NCBI GenBank assembly: GCA_025980765.1
Contig: JAICXB010000019.1
Coordinates: 1 to 64,000, forward strand
DNA from: Terriglobales bacterium
GTDB lineage: Bacteria > Acidobacteriota > Terriglobia > Terriglobales > Acidobacteriaceae
Direction of reading: 5' to 3'
Length of the DNA: 64,000 nucleotides
Part shown: in pieces, positions 43,598-52,168 of the stretch
Position numbering within the stretch: position 1 is the first letter of the stretch
Layout of the letters: every line of letters begins with the position of its first letter
The notes under the pieces: model-generated
Told to the model about the DNA's origin: nothing
The model's database searches: none
What the model saw: the letters and a program-made list of their open reading frames with translations, nothing else
Program-made: the position numbers and the translations under genes

Positions 43598-44524
43598 ATG
43601 AAGCTTTTCACGCGCGCGAACGCAGTGTTCTTTTTGGCTGTTGTGATTGTGCTTTCCGGCTGCGCGAAGCAGCCTAACGTCAAACACTACGCCTTGCACG
43701 GCAAAATCATGTCGGTGGATAAGCTCGGCCACGAGTTGATCATCGACAGCGATGCCATTCCCGGCTTCATGCAAGCGATGACTATGGGATATCCAGTCGC
43801 GGATAATGCCATGCTCCTGGAAGTGAATCCTGGAGACGAGATCAAGGCCGATCTTGCCGTCTCAGAGCAGCGCGTCGCGATTGAACAGCTTACGGTAGTG
43901 CAGAAGGCCGCGCCCGGCACGTTGCCTAACCCAACGAAGCCGATGCATGTACCGCAGATCGGTGAAAGCGTGCCAAATTTCGTTCTCACCAATCAAAATG
44001 GGCGGCGAATTCACTTGAACGATTTTCGCGGAAAAACATTGCTGGTCACGTTCTTCTACACGCGCTGCCCGTTAAACGATTTTTGCCCTCGCATGAATGG
44101 CAACTTCGCGGCATTGGACAAGACTCTGGCCAAAAATCCAGAGGTGTATGCGAAGACCCACCTGTTGAGCATCAGCTTCGATCCCCAGCATGACACGCCC
44201 AAGGTCCTGCGCAGTTATGGCGGAGCGTACACCGAGCGCTACAGCAAAGAAGATTTCAAGCACTGGGAATTTGCCACCGCTCCAGAAAGCGAGATGAAGA
44301 AGCTGGCAGACTTTTTTGGCGTTTACTACCAGCCCGATGGGCAGCAGATCGTGCACTCATTAAGCACAGCGGTGATTACGCCTGAGGGAGAGATACAGGC
44401 GTGGTATCCAGGGAACCATTGGGAGCCGCCGGATTTGATGGCGCCGATCACGGCAGCGCTTACAGCGTCGGCATCAGGTGGGCAATCGCATGTCGCCAGC
44501 CTGCCACGATCCTCGACAGATTAG
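43598..44524 (+). CDS. CusF-SCO1/SenC fusion lipoprotein (copper chaperone)
   Basis: The 308-residue lipoprotein (lipobox VLSGC) joins two copper-type domains. The first (about 25-100) resembles CusF/copper-binding E: HYALHGKIMSVDKLGHE and AIPGFMQAMTMGYPV, with the Met pair used for Cu(I). The second (about 120-290) is an SCO1/SenC thioredoxin fold: FFYTRCPLNDFCPRM carries Cys-x5-Cys instead of the usual CxxxC, and QQIVHSLSTAVI the conserved His. SCO proteins deliver copper to the CuA site of cytochrome oxidase. The ATG at 43598 follows AGGAG. Confidence 0.9.
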   Translation: MKLFTRANAVFFLAVVIVLSGCAKQPNVKHYALHGKIMSVDKLGHELIIDSDAIPGFMQAMTMGYPVADNAMLLEVNPGDEIKADLAVSEQRVAIEQLTVVQKAAPGTLPNPTKPMHVPQIGESVPNFVLTNQNGRRIHLNDFRGKTLLVTFFYTRCPLNDFCPRMNGNFAALDKTLAKNPEVYAKTHLLSISFDPQHDTPKVLRSYGGAYTERYSKEDFKHWEFATAPESEMKKLADFFGVYYQPDGQQIVHSLSTAVITPEGEIQAWYPGNHWEPPDLMAPITAALTASASGGQSHVASLPRSSTD

Positions 44525-44813
44525 AGGCTGCCGCTGTTACTGGGCGCAACCTTATAAACGAATGCTGAGGCCGCGCTGGAGGCGCTTCCAGGAGCAGATT
44601 CGAGTCTTCGAGACTCTGAAGATAAAACTCGGTGGCGAATGGATGTCCGTCTGCAGGGAGAATCAATTCTTGCGCGCTGCCAACTTTTGTCTGCTGAAGC
44701 GAAGCATGGACCTCGCGCCGGGCATTGACTGCAGGAACATTGGCCGCAACAAACGGAGCCAGCGTTCCTGAAATGAAAATCACGGCGGCGAATTGGGAGA
44801 GGAATCGGCGCAC
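44460..44813 (-). CDS. Putative small exported protein overlapping the SCO gene end
   Basis: The 117-residue frame starts with a plausible signal peptide (RRFLSQFAAVIFISGTLAPFVAA), and the remainder shows no recognised motif. It overlaps the 3' end of the CusF-SCO1 gene by 65 bases on the opposite strand. The signal peptide is the only support, and it could be a chance frame. Confidence 0.4.
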   Translation of the reverse strand: MRRFLSQFAAVIFISGTLAPFVAANVPAVNARREVHASLQQTKVGSAQELILPADGHPFATEFYLQSLEDSNLLLEAPPARPQHSFIRLRPVTAAASNLSRIVAGWRHAIAHLMPTL

Positions 44814-44866
44814 GGATTTTGTGATTATAACGCCAAAAAACGCCTGAGTTGCGGGGCAGCTCTCGA

Positions 44867-45352
44867 TTATTTAACGCAGCGTACCTCGCCGCCTTGCGCT
44901 CCAAGGTCTGCAAGCAACTCACGCACCGTTTTTCCCAGAACCGGATGACGCGCATCTGGACAAATTTCATTCAGCGGAGCCAACACAAACCTTCTGAGAT
45001 GCATCACCCGATGTGGCACCGCCAGTCCAGGCGTGTGAATCACCTCGTTCCCAAAAAGCAACAAGTCGATGTCTAGGGTGCGTGGCCCTTTGTTCACCGC
45101 GCGATTGCGGCCAAGATCATGCTCGATGATTTGCACATCCGCAAGCAACGCCTGTGCGCTTTTGTCGGTTTGCACCTCCACCGCGCAATTCAAAAACCAA
45201 GGCTGATCCCGGAAATCCATTGGCTCGGTTTCATAAAAGGCAGAGACGCGCGACACCGTCGCGATCTGGCTGAGGCGCTGGATTGCCTCCTGAAGGTTGC
45301 CGACGCGATCGCCCAGATTGGAACCCAGGGACAGGTATGCAGTCGTGCTCAA
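44867..45352 (-). CDS. folK: HPPK, 6-hydroxymethyl-dihydropterin pyrophosphokinase
   Basis: FolK transfers pyrophosphate from ATP to 6-hydroxymethyl-dihydropterin in folate synthesis. The 161 residues contain AYLSLGSNLGDRVGNLQ, SAFYETEPMDFRDQPWFLN and the signature NKGPRTLDIDLLLFG. The C-terminal VPHRVMHLRRFVLAPL is also typical. It is complete and of usual length, with no other folate gene next to it. Confidence 0.96.
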   Translation of the reverse strand: MSTTAYLSLGSNLGDRVGNLQEAIQRLSQIATVSRVSAFYETEPMDFRDQPWFLNCAVEVQTDKSAQALLADVQIIEHDLGRNRAVNKGPRTLDIDLLLFGNEVIHTPGLAVPHRVMHLRRFVLAPLNEICPDARHPVLGKTVRELLADLGAQGGEVRCVK

Positions 45353-45495
45353 ACTAGCTCCGCCATGCAGGACGCAATCTCACAAGAATAGGCCAATGAT
45401 CGGAGCCGGGCTCTCACGCCCGCCATCACAATTCCGGTTTCGTTGCATTTTCCCTGCAGCTAAGAATGTGGCGCTTGCAATCGGAAATATTGAGC

Positions 45496-45999
45496 TTATG
45501 CCGGACGCGCTGCGGCGGTATTCATGCCCTCGAGAACGTGGAAGACATCTTCATTGTCGGGAGCTTCGCCGAGCTCGTACAACTGGGCAAAGATGATTAC
45601 GCCCTGCTTGTCGATCACAAACACTGCGCGTTCGTTGATTCCCGGAATAGGATCTCCCGTGCGAAACACGCCATATTTCTTTGCGATCTCGCCATGCGGA
45701 TAGAAATCGCTGGCCAGCGGGTAATTCAGCTTGCCAATCTCTTTATCTTGCCAGGCAATGTGGCTCCAGGTGGAGTCCACGCTTACGCCCAGGACCTGGG
45801 CGTCATGGGCGGCGAGCCGGGCGATGTCCCGGCTATACGCCGTCATCTGCTCGGTTCAAGTCGGGGTCCAGTCCAGCGGGTAGAAGGCGAGCACAACGAT
45901 GTTGCGTCCCCGATAATCGCTCAGGCGCACCTTATGCCTGCGGTCGCCGGTGACCGCGGGCAGTTCGAAATCCGGTGCTTGAGTGCCAACTTGCAGCAT
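45496..45999 (-). CDS. Peroxiredoxin with in-frame TGA at the peroxidatic position (probable selenoprotein)
   Basis: Read through codon 48, this frame gives a 167-residue AhpE/BCP-like peroxiredoxin: MLQVGTQAPDFELPAVTG, then FYPLDWTPT, then TGA (45858-45856), then TEQMTAYSRD, and later GINERAVFVIDKQG. The active-site motif PxxxTxxC is kept with TGA in place of the catalytic Cys. The rest of the protein has no Cys at all, so a one-Cys (one-Sec) mechanism would be required. Fourteen bases after the TGA a two-part stem-loop begins. Selenocysteine peroxiredoxins are known in bacteria. A nonsense change of TGC/TGT to TGA is the alternative. Ordinary gene calling would start at Met52 and miss the active site. 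Confidence 0.78.
45811..45841 (-). promoter_or_regulatory. SECIS-like hairpin just after the in-frame TGA
   Basis: On the minus strand GGCG, then TATA, then GCCGGG form the 5' side. ACATCG is the loop, and CCCGGC, T, CGCC the 3' side: six perfect GC-rich pairs plus four lower pairs. The loop starts 28 bases after the TGA, within the range of bacterial SECIS elements. The usual G in the first two loop bases appears only if the top pair opens. Confidence 0.5.
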
Positions 46000-46187
46000 T
46001 CGTGAGCCTCGCGCGAGCACACCTGTTGTTCTTCGCCGTGGGGGAGGAAGACGAACAGGTGGGAACCTCGATTGTAAAGTTAGTTGGACGACCGGGCAAG
46101 CTGAGCGTGAGCAACAGTAGACTTAATGGACGATAGGGACTTTGTGGATTCAATGTCCACCGGCGTCCACTCAGTCCACATCGTCCA

Positions 46188-47606
46188 CTACAGAATGTAC
46201 CGCGATAAATCCTGGTCCTTGGCGATGTCAGCAACCATTTTCTTCACGTACGCCGCATCGACCAGCACTTTATCTTTGCTTTCCTTGGACATTTCGGGAG
46301 CGGCGAAGCTGATCTCATCGAGTACTCGCTCCATAATGGTATGCAGGCGGCGCGCGCCAATGTTCTCAGTAGACTCATTTACCCGAAAAGCAAAGTTGGC
46401 GACTTCGTCCAAGGCGTCGCGGCTGAACTCCAGCTTTAGGCCTTCAGTCTCCAGCAACGCCGTGTACTGCTTCACCAACGACGATTTCGGCTCAGTCAAG
46501 ATTTTGATGAAATCTTCGATCGTTAAAGACTGCAGCTCGACTCGAATTGGGAAGCGCCCCTGCAGCTCCGGGATCAAATCGCTGGGCTTGGAGACGTGAA
46601 AAGCGCCGGCGGCGATGAACAGGATGTGATCGGTTCGCACCATGCCATAGCGGGTGTTTACCGTGGTTCCTTCTACGATCGGCAGGATGTCCCTCTGAAC
46701 ACCTTCGCGTGAGACGTCTGGGCCATGACCGCCTTCGCGGCCGGCGATTTTATCGATCTCGTCGAGAAATACGATTCCGGATTGCTCCACGCGCTCGACT
46801 GCCGTGCGCGTGACCTGGTCCATATCGATCAGGCGCTGCTCTTCTTCCTGAATCAAATATTCAAAGGCTTCGCTGACCTTCATCTTCCGTTTCTTCGTGC
46901 GCTGGCCGAAGATGTTGGGCAGCATGTCTTTGATGTTGATGTCCATCTCCTCGGCGCCCTGGTTGGAGATGATCTCGAATGCCGGCATGGAGCGCTCGCG
47001 AACGTCGAGTTCCACCATGCGCTCGTCGAGTTTGCCTTCACGCAATTGCTGCCGCAGCTTCTCGCGGGTGCGCGACTGGCTATCAGAACCGGAGCGCTCT
47101 CCGTCTCCGGTGCCCAGCGCCAAACCGGCGGTTGAAGGCGATGGAGTAGGAGGCAGCAATAGATCGAGCAGGCGCTCCTCGGCGTTCAACTCGGCTTTGT
47201 CTTCGACTTCTTCGAGGCGCTCCTCGCGTACCATGTCAATGGCAATCTCGACCAAATCGCGCACGATCGACTCCACATCGCGGCCGACATAGCCAACTTC
47301 CGTAAACTTTGACGCCTCGACTTTCAGGAATGGCGAATTGGCCAACCGGGCCAGCCGGCGAGCGATTTCCGTTTTACCCACACCGGTGGGGCCGATCATG
47401 ATGATGTTCTTCGGCATGATCTCTTCCGCCAGTTCGGGCGCGAGCTTCTGCCGTCGCATGCGGTTGCGCAGCGCAATGGCCACGGCCCGTTTGGCCGCGT
47501 GCTGGCCGACAACGTACTTGTCCAATTCGGAAACAATCTCGCGCGGGGTGAGTTCGTCGAGCGCGAGTTCCTGTTCTTCCTGCGTGCCAGGGAGATAAAT
47601 TGCCAC
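46188..47606 (-). CDS. hslU: ATP-dependent protease ATPase subunit HslU
   Basis: HslU (ClpY) is the AAA+ unfoldase that feeds the HslV peptidase. The 472 residues show the N-terminal [16 protein letters not shown], Walker [18 protein letters not shown], the pore region [19 protein letters not shown], and the inserted I domain (about 110-230, Ser/Gly-rich in the middle). Walker B is [14 protein letters not shown] and the arginine-finger region is [20 protein letters not shown]. hslV, normally directly upstream, is not beside it, and the gene upstream is divergent. Confidence 0.96.
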   Translation of the reverse strand: MAIYLPGTQEEQELALDELTPREIVSELDKYVVGQHAAKRAVAIALRNRMRRQKLAPELAEEIMPKNIIMIGPTGVGKTEIARRLARLANSPFLKVEASKFTEVGYVGRDVESIVRDLVEIAIDMVREERLEEVEDKAELNAEERLLDLLLPPTPSPSTAGLALGTGDGERSGSDSQSRTREKLRQQLREGKLDERMVELDVRERSMPAFEIISNQGAEEMDINIKDMLPNIFGQRTKKRKMKVSEAFEYLIQEEEQRLIDMDQVTRTAVERVEQSGIVFLDEIDKIAGREGGHGPDVSREGVQRDILPIVEGTTVNTRYGMVRTDHILFIAAGAFHVSKPSDLIPELQGRFPIRVELQSLTIEDFIKILTEPKSSLVKQYTALLETEGLKLEFSRDALDEVANFAFRVNESTENIGARRLHTIMERVLDEISFAAPEMSKESKDKVLVDAAYVKKMVADIAKDQDLSRYIL

Positions 47607-47750
47607 TTCTCTTCGGTGCTCCTACGCTTCCAGTGTAAAACAAACGCGAGCGGCGCATGACCCTCGCTGTGTTAAAGCGCCAGCGCCGTGTAAGGAGACA
47701 GTTTCGCCTCACCCTACGCCGTCTTCCCCGATTTCATATAATGTCGCGCC

Positions 47751-49304
47751 ATGCAACCTGCCCTGCTGGCCCGTGAGCTGGAGGATTTCCTCGCCAGTGC
47801 TCCGGGAGCCGTGGTGATTGAGGATGGAGAAACTCTGTTCGACCTTCGCGACGCCAGGTACTCAATCTCCGGAGAGGACGGCAAGTGCCTGCTTCATCTG
47901 TGGTCGGCCGAGCGCAATGCCGTGCGCAGGGTCATCGAGGTTGAACGCGAGCGCGGCGAGATGCGGCTTACAGTGCAGCGTTTTGGCCGGAGCAAGCCGA
48001 CTTCGATGGAGATCGTTGCCAATCGCGACCGGCGCGCTCCCGCGCTCCAGCGTAAGGCACGGCTGCAATATCAGCGGCTGCTTGCGCGCTTGCTCGAGCG
48101 CAATTTCCCAGACTGGAAATTAAGCACCATCACCTCGACGGCAGACCTCGAACATAGCTTTAGTCCGGTGTACGCGCGTGGCCTGTTGCGCCGCGGCCGA
48201 TCGGCAATCGCTTTCCTCGGCGTCAACAGCTCTGAACTGCAGGCTTCCATTGACGCCGCACTCACGTTTGCGCTGCTCTGGTTTCATTACTGTCGCGAGC
48301 GCGAGTCGCCTCGCAGCTTTGTTGAGGGCCTTCGACTTTTTGTTCCGCATGGCTGCGCTGACGTGGTGCGCGCACGCATGCACTACCTGAATCGGGCATC
48401 CTTGAAGTTTGAACTCTTCGAGTTGGATGAGCGGGAAGAGAGCGTTGCTGCTCTCGACATCTCCGATCAGGGCAACATCGCCACCCGGCTGGTACGGTGT
48501 CCAGACGCGGTCCGCGTGTATGAGCGATTTGCGGCTGCGGCCCAGCGCGTGCGCAGCGCTGTCCCCGAATGTGAGGCGGTTGTGCTCAGCTCCACCGAGC
48601 TTGCCTTCCGGCTACACGGGCTTGAGTTCGCCAGGGCGCGAATTTCCTCCGGTGCCGGATCGTTCTCAAGAGAACAGGAAATTGTCTTCGGCAGCGGAGC
48701 ACATGAAACCGTGTTGAACGCCGATTCGGAACCGTTGTTCGATGATCTGATGTCTCGGCTGCGCCAGATTCGCCGGCCCGGCGGCGATAAGCGACAAGCG
48801 CTTTGGCGGATGCATCCGGAGCGCTGGCTGGAAACCGAGGTCAAGCGCGATGTGACTGCTCTGGATGCACAGCTCGATCCATCTTGCGTGTATGCGCAGG
48901 TGCCGGCCTTCGCCGCTTCCGATCGTGGCATGATCGATTTGCTTGCCAGGACTCGGGAAGGGCGACTGGCCGTAATCGAACTCAAGGCCGATGAGGACAT
49001 CCACCTGCCTCTTCAGGGAGTCGATTACTGGTCGCGAGTGAAGTGGCATCAGGAGCGGGAAGAGTTTCATGGCTTCGGGTACTTCGTCTCCCAAGATGGA
49101 ACTCCGCAGCCGCTTTCGACAGAAGCTCCGTTGCTGCTCCTCGTCGCTCCCTCCCTTCACATTCATCCCGCGACCGATATCATCCTTCGCTACCTCTCCG
49201 CCGAAGTGAACTGGACGCTGATCGCACTCGACGAGCGCTGGAGGGAGGAAGTGAAGGTCGTGTTTAGAAAACGACGGCTGCAAGCAGCAGCGCAAATCGG
49301 GTGA
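47751..49304 (+). CDS. Large protein with a PD-(D/E)xK-like C-terminal domain
   Basis: The 517-residue protein has no signal or membrane segment. The C-terminal part (about 375-500) contains DRGMIDLLARTREGRLAVIE followed by LKADED, in which Asp, then Glu-x-Lys on the next strand, match the PD-(D/E)xK nuclease core. LPLQGVDYWSRVKWHQ follows, as in NucS-like or restriction-type folds. The N-terminal ~370 residues are not recognised. A DNA-repair or defence nuclease is possible, but nothing nearby supports a restriction system. Its TGA stop lies in a repeat arm. Confidence 0.65.
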   Translation: MQPALLARELEDFLASAPGAVVIEDGETLFDLRDARYSISGEDGKCLLHLWSAERNAVRRVIEVERERGEMRLTVQRFGRSKPTSMEIVANRDRRAPALQRKARLQYQRLLARLLERNFPDWKLSTITSTADLEHSFSPVYARGLLRRGRSAIAFLGVNSSELQASIDAALTFALLWFHYCRERESPRSFVEGLRLFVPHGCADVVRARMHYLNRASLKFELFELDEREESVAALDISDQGNIATRLVRCPDAVRVYERFAAAAQRVRSAVPECEAVVLSSTELAFRLHGLEFARARISSGAGSFSREQEIVFGSGAHETVLNADSEPLFDDLMSRLRQIRRPGGDKRQALWRMHPERWLETEVKRDVTALDAQLDPSCVYAQVPAFAASDRGMIDLLARTREGRLAVIELKADEDIHLPLQGVDYWSRVKWHQEREEFHGFGYFVSQDGTPQPLSTEAPLLLLVAPSLHIHPATDIILRYLSAEVNWTLIALDERWREEVKVVFRKRRLQAAAQIG

Positions 49305-49368
49305 TTTCGCGATTTGTGATTTGATGATTCATAAATCACCCGATCACGAAATCACAAATCACGAAATT
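49298..49368. repeat. Inverted repeat, ATCGGGTGATTTCG family (copy 2), containing both stop codons
   Basis: AATCGGGTGATTTCGCGAT and TTGTGATTTGATGAT face ATAAATCACCCGATCACG, AAATCACAAATCACGAAAT. The plus-strand gene stops at the TGA in GGGTGATTT (49302-49304), and the minus-strand UvrC-like gene stops at the TGA in TTGTGATTT (49352-49354). Confidence 0.85.
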
Positions 49369-50632
49369 TGGGTTCTTGCTTTTCTCCTCGAAACACTCGC
49401 GAGATGCCTCGCACGATTCTTCGCAGCGGCAGCTCACCGGAATGCGTAATGAAGATCTCGCCCTTGTGAGTTTTGCGGTAATACCAGCGTTTAAGCAGCG
49501 CCAGATGGTCCGAGCTCTCGCCGCGCTCGGGCTTGAGCGGTTGTATCGCCGCGAGCGCCTCGGCTACGCGAGCTTCCAGCATTTGCAGCTTGGGTTTCGA
49601 CGTGGGCTTCGATTCACCGTTCTCGAGCGGCAGGGCCTCAGCCAGATGCGGATGCGGATAGAGCGAGGTCGATCCCGCTGCCGGATTGGGGTGCATCATG
49701 CCCTGTACATTGAACTGCACCGGGCCACGCAGGAGGCCATCGCGAAACTCGAAGAGTGCAACGTGATCATCCAATGCCGAGCGCTGGACCACAACTGCGC
49801 GCAGGCGCTCGATTCGCCCGACAACTTCAGGAACGCCATTCCATGGCGCTTTCACCTTCTCGATGCGCGCGTGCAGCGCCGCTGCCTGTTCAAATTCAAG
49901 CGCCGCCGATGCCGCCTCGCGCTCTGCCTCGAACTGCGTCACCAGCGATCCCGATTTGGTGTCGAGATACTTCTGCACCCGTTCCACCTCCGCGCGATAT
50001 TCTTGGTCCGTGCAGCCGGCATAACAAGGGGCCAGACACATCTTCATCTCCGAATACATGCAGCCGGGAAATTTCGGATCTGGATGGAGATTGAAGGTGC
50101 AGCGCCGCGATTTGAACAGGTCAAGCGCGTCGTTCAGAAACTTGCCGGCCGCGGATTTCGACGCGAACGGCCCATAGTAGACATCGCTGTGCGCGTTTGC
50201 CTCCTCGCTCTTTATCGCAGGCGTGAATTTACCCAGCTTGCGGGTGAGATACGCACGCGGATACTCGTTCTGCCACCCAATCTTCACCAGAGATGCCGGA
50301 ACCAGCTTCAGGCGCTTGCGATAGGAACGCGGGAAAAGCTCGCGCAGCACACGGTAGAGCAGCAAACGATTTTCAAAATCTGAGCCGGTCAGCGTGTACT
50401 CGATTGCGCGCGTGCGAGCATGCAAATTCAGACGCTTCGAATCTGGGGATTCGGGCGAGAGCAGCCGTTCCAGCCGTCGCCGCAGATTCGCGGTCTTGCT
50501 GAGGTAAGGCTCGGCAGCCGGATCATTCGCGCGCAGTGAGAACACGGCCGGCTTCTCGGGCAGAGAGAGGGCGCTCTGCCATTCTTCCGGCGAGAAGTGC
50601 ATCGAGTGTTGCAGCACATCAGTAGTAGGCAA
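49352..50632 (-). CDS. UvrC N-terminal-like protein lacking the RNase H half
   Basis: The 426-residue protein resembles the N-terminal half of UvrC/Cho. It has a GIY-YIG-like region (AVFSLRANDP, EPYLSKTANLRRRL), the Cys-rich linker (GCMYSEMKMCLAPCYAGCTD), and the UVR helical region (ALEFEQAAALHARIEKVK). The C-terminal RNase H endonuclease and HhH domains of full UvrC are missing. The catalytic motif looks weakened (AVF for GIY, YLS for YIG). It may be a Cho-like 3' incision enzyme or a non-catalytic paralogue. The alternative start MHFSPEEW is ten residues downstream. Confidence 0.78.
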   Translation of the reverse strand: MPTTDVLQHSMHFSPEEWQSALSLPEKPAVFSLRANDPAAEPYLSKTANLRRRLERLLSPESPDSKRLNLHARTRAIEYTLTGSDFENRLLLYRVLRELFPRSYRKRLKLVPASLVKIGWQNEYPRAYLTRKLGKFTPAIKSEEANAHSDVYYGPFASKSAAGKFLNDALDLFKSRRCTFNLHPDPKFPGCMYSEMKMCLAPCYAGCTDQEYRAEVERVQKYLDTKSGSLVTQFEAEREAASAALEFEQAAALHARIEKVKAPWNGVPEVVGRIERLRAVVVQRSALDDHVALFEFRDGLLRGPVQFNVQGMMHPNPAAGSTSLYPHPHLAEALPLENGESKPTSKPKLQMLEARVAEALAAIQPLKPERGESSDHLALLKRWYYRKTHKGEIFITHSGELPLRRIVRGISRVFRGEKQEPKFRDL

Positions 50633-50721
50633 CAGCTATGAGCAATACGCAATAGGAATGGATCCGGTCTGAAGCTTGCGCGTGACAGCAGGACTGGTTT
50701 GCGTTGTTGTAATCTCAAAGC

Positions 50722-51108
50722 ATGAAAGAACAGATACGCACCGACCGCGCTCCGCAGGCGATTGGTCCATATTCGCAAGCGGTCAAGTCTTCCGGCCTGC
50801 TCTTCGGATCAGGACAAATCCCGATTGATCCCGCCACTGGCACCTTCGTCGCTGGGGGCATTGCCGAGCAGACCGAACAGGTAATGAAGAACATCTCCGG
50901 CCTGTTGTCGGCGGGTGGAACCAGTTTCGATAAAGTGATCAAGACCACGGTTTTCCTTAAGGACATGGGGGATTTTGCGCGGATGAATGAGGTCTATGCC
51001 CGCTACATGGCGGGCGATGGCAAAGTTGCGCCGGCACGTTCGACAGTTGCAGTCGCGGAGCTGCCCAAAGGCGCTCTGGTAGAGATTGAAGTCATCGCTC
51101 TGTTGTAG
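50722..51108 (+). CDS. ridA: RidA-family enamine/imine deaminase
   Basis: RidA hydrolyses reactive enamine/imine intermediates of PLP enzymes to ketones and ammonia. The 128 residues show APQAIGPYSQAV, LLFGSGQIPIDPATG, and the C-terminal PARSTVAVAELPKGALVEIE with the catalytic Arg and Glu. It is complete and of normal trimer-forming length. The SDR gene begins 11 bases later, so they are likely co-transcribed. Confidence 0.95.
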   Translation: MKEQIRTDRAPQAIGPYSQAVKSSGLLFGSGQIPIDPATGTFVAGGIAEQTEQVMKNISGLLSAGGTSFDKVIKTTVFLKDMGDFARMNEVYARYMAGDGKVAPARSTVAVAELPKGALVEIEVIALL

Positions 51109-51119
51109 CGGACCTTCCA

Positions 51120-51920
51120 ATGACTCAGAGTCAAGCCGGAATACAGCTCTCAGCGGCGGGTAAAGTCGCGCTCATCACCGGCGGTTCGCGCGGGATTGGC
51201 GCGGCGACGGTGAAGATGTTTTGCGCTGCCGGAGCGAAAGTCGTCTTCAACTATCAGCGCGCCCGGGAAGCGGCGGAGCGGGTAGTTAAAGAGTGCGGCG
51301 CAGAACGCTGTGTGGCAGTTGCAGCCGAGCTTTCGTCACCCGATCATGCGGAAAGGCTGGTGAATGCCACCATCGAGAAATTTGGGCGGGTTGATTCTCT
51401 CGTAGTGAATCACGGTATCTGGCCACCGAATGATGCTCCCATCGACCAGATGACGGAGGGCCAATGGCGGACAACCATCGCCATCAATCTCGACAGCGTC
51501 TTCGGGCTGATCAAGCATTCGGTTGCGGCGATGAAACGACAGAGCAGACCAGACGGTCAGGCCGCAGGACGCATCGTGATTATCAGTTCCACCGCCGGCC
51601 AGCGCGGAGAGGCGTTTCATTGCGACTATGCTGCCACGAAAGGCGCAGTGATCAGCATGGTCAAGGGACTGAGCACCGAGTTGGCCCGTGACGGCATCTA
51701 CGTCAATTGCGTAGCTCCCGGATGGGTGGCAACCGACATGGCCGCTCCTGCGCTCAACCATCCCAAGACGCGCGACCGAGTATTCGCCTCCATTCCACTC
51801 GGCCGCGTAGGCAAGCCTGAAGAAATTGCCGCGCCGATCCTCTTTCTATGCACCGAACATGCCGGCTTCATCACTGGCGAGATATTGAACGTAAATGGCG
51901 GCGCAGTGCTGGTAGGGTGA
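51120..51920 (+). CDS. SDR-family oxidoreductase (3-oxoacyl-ACP reductase-like)
   Basis: The 266-residue classical short-chain dehydrogenase has the cofactor motif LITGGSRGIGAATV, VNHGIWPPN in place of the usual NNAG, catalytic Ser in IVIISSTAG and the YAATK active site. The ending is PLGRVGKPEEIAAPILFLC with GEILNVNGG. It is FabG-like in form, but its isolation from fatty-acid genes leaves the substrate open. It follows ridA directly. Confidence 0.92.
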   Translation: MTQSQAGIQLSAAGKVALITGGSRGIGAATVKMFCAAGAKVVFNYQRAREAAERVVKECGAERCVAVAAELSSPDHAERLVNATIEKFGRVDSLVVNHGIWPPNDAPIDQMTEGQWRTTIAINLDSVFGLIKHSVAAMKRQSRPDGQAAGRIVIISSTAGQRGEAFHCDYAATKGAVISMVKGLSTELARDGIYVNCVAPGWVATDMAAPALNHPKTRDRVFASIPLGRVGKPEEIAAPILFLCTEHAGFITGEILNVNGGAVLVG

Positions 51921-52168
51921 TGTCGCCTGCGAACAATCGCTCAGGAGAGCTTTCCAGAGGGCTGGCGAGTCTCGGGAACGGGTTGCGGCCTCATCAAGGG
52001 GGTTCCAGCCGCTGAGAACGGATGTGCGCGCTGCGCACAGGTATTCTAGTTTCAGGCTGGCAAGCTGGTTTTCGGGTTTCTTGACGTAGAAATTGAAAAT
52101 CACCGCTTGCCGGGACGTTTCGAGCAGAAATTCCTGGTTGCCACAACAGAGGAAAAACCTTCCAAACA

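Noticed and set aside
45681-45953. 90-residue plus-strand frame across the peroxiredoxin gene
   Set aside because: It is Arg/Ser-rich and has no motif, while the minus strand encodes a clear peroxiredoxin on both sides of the TGA.
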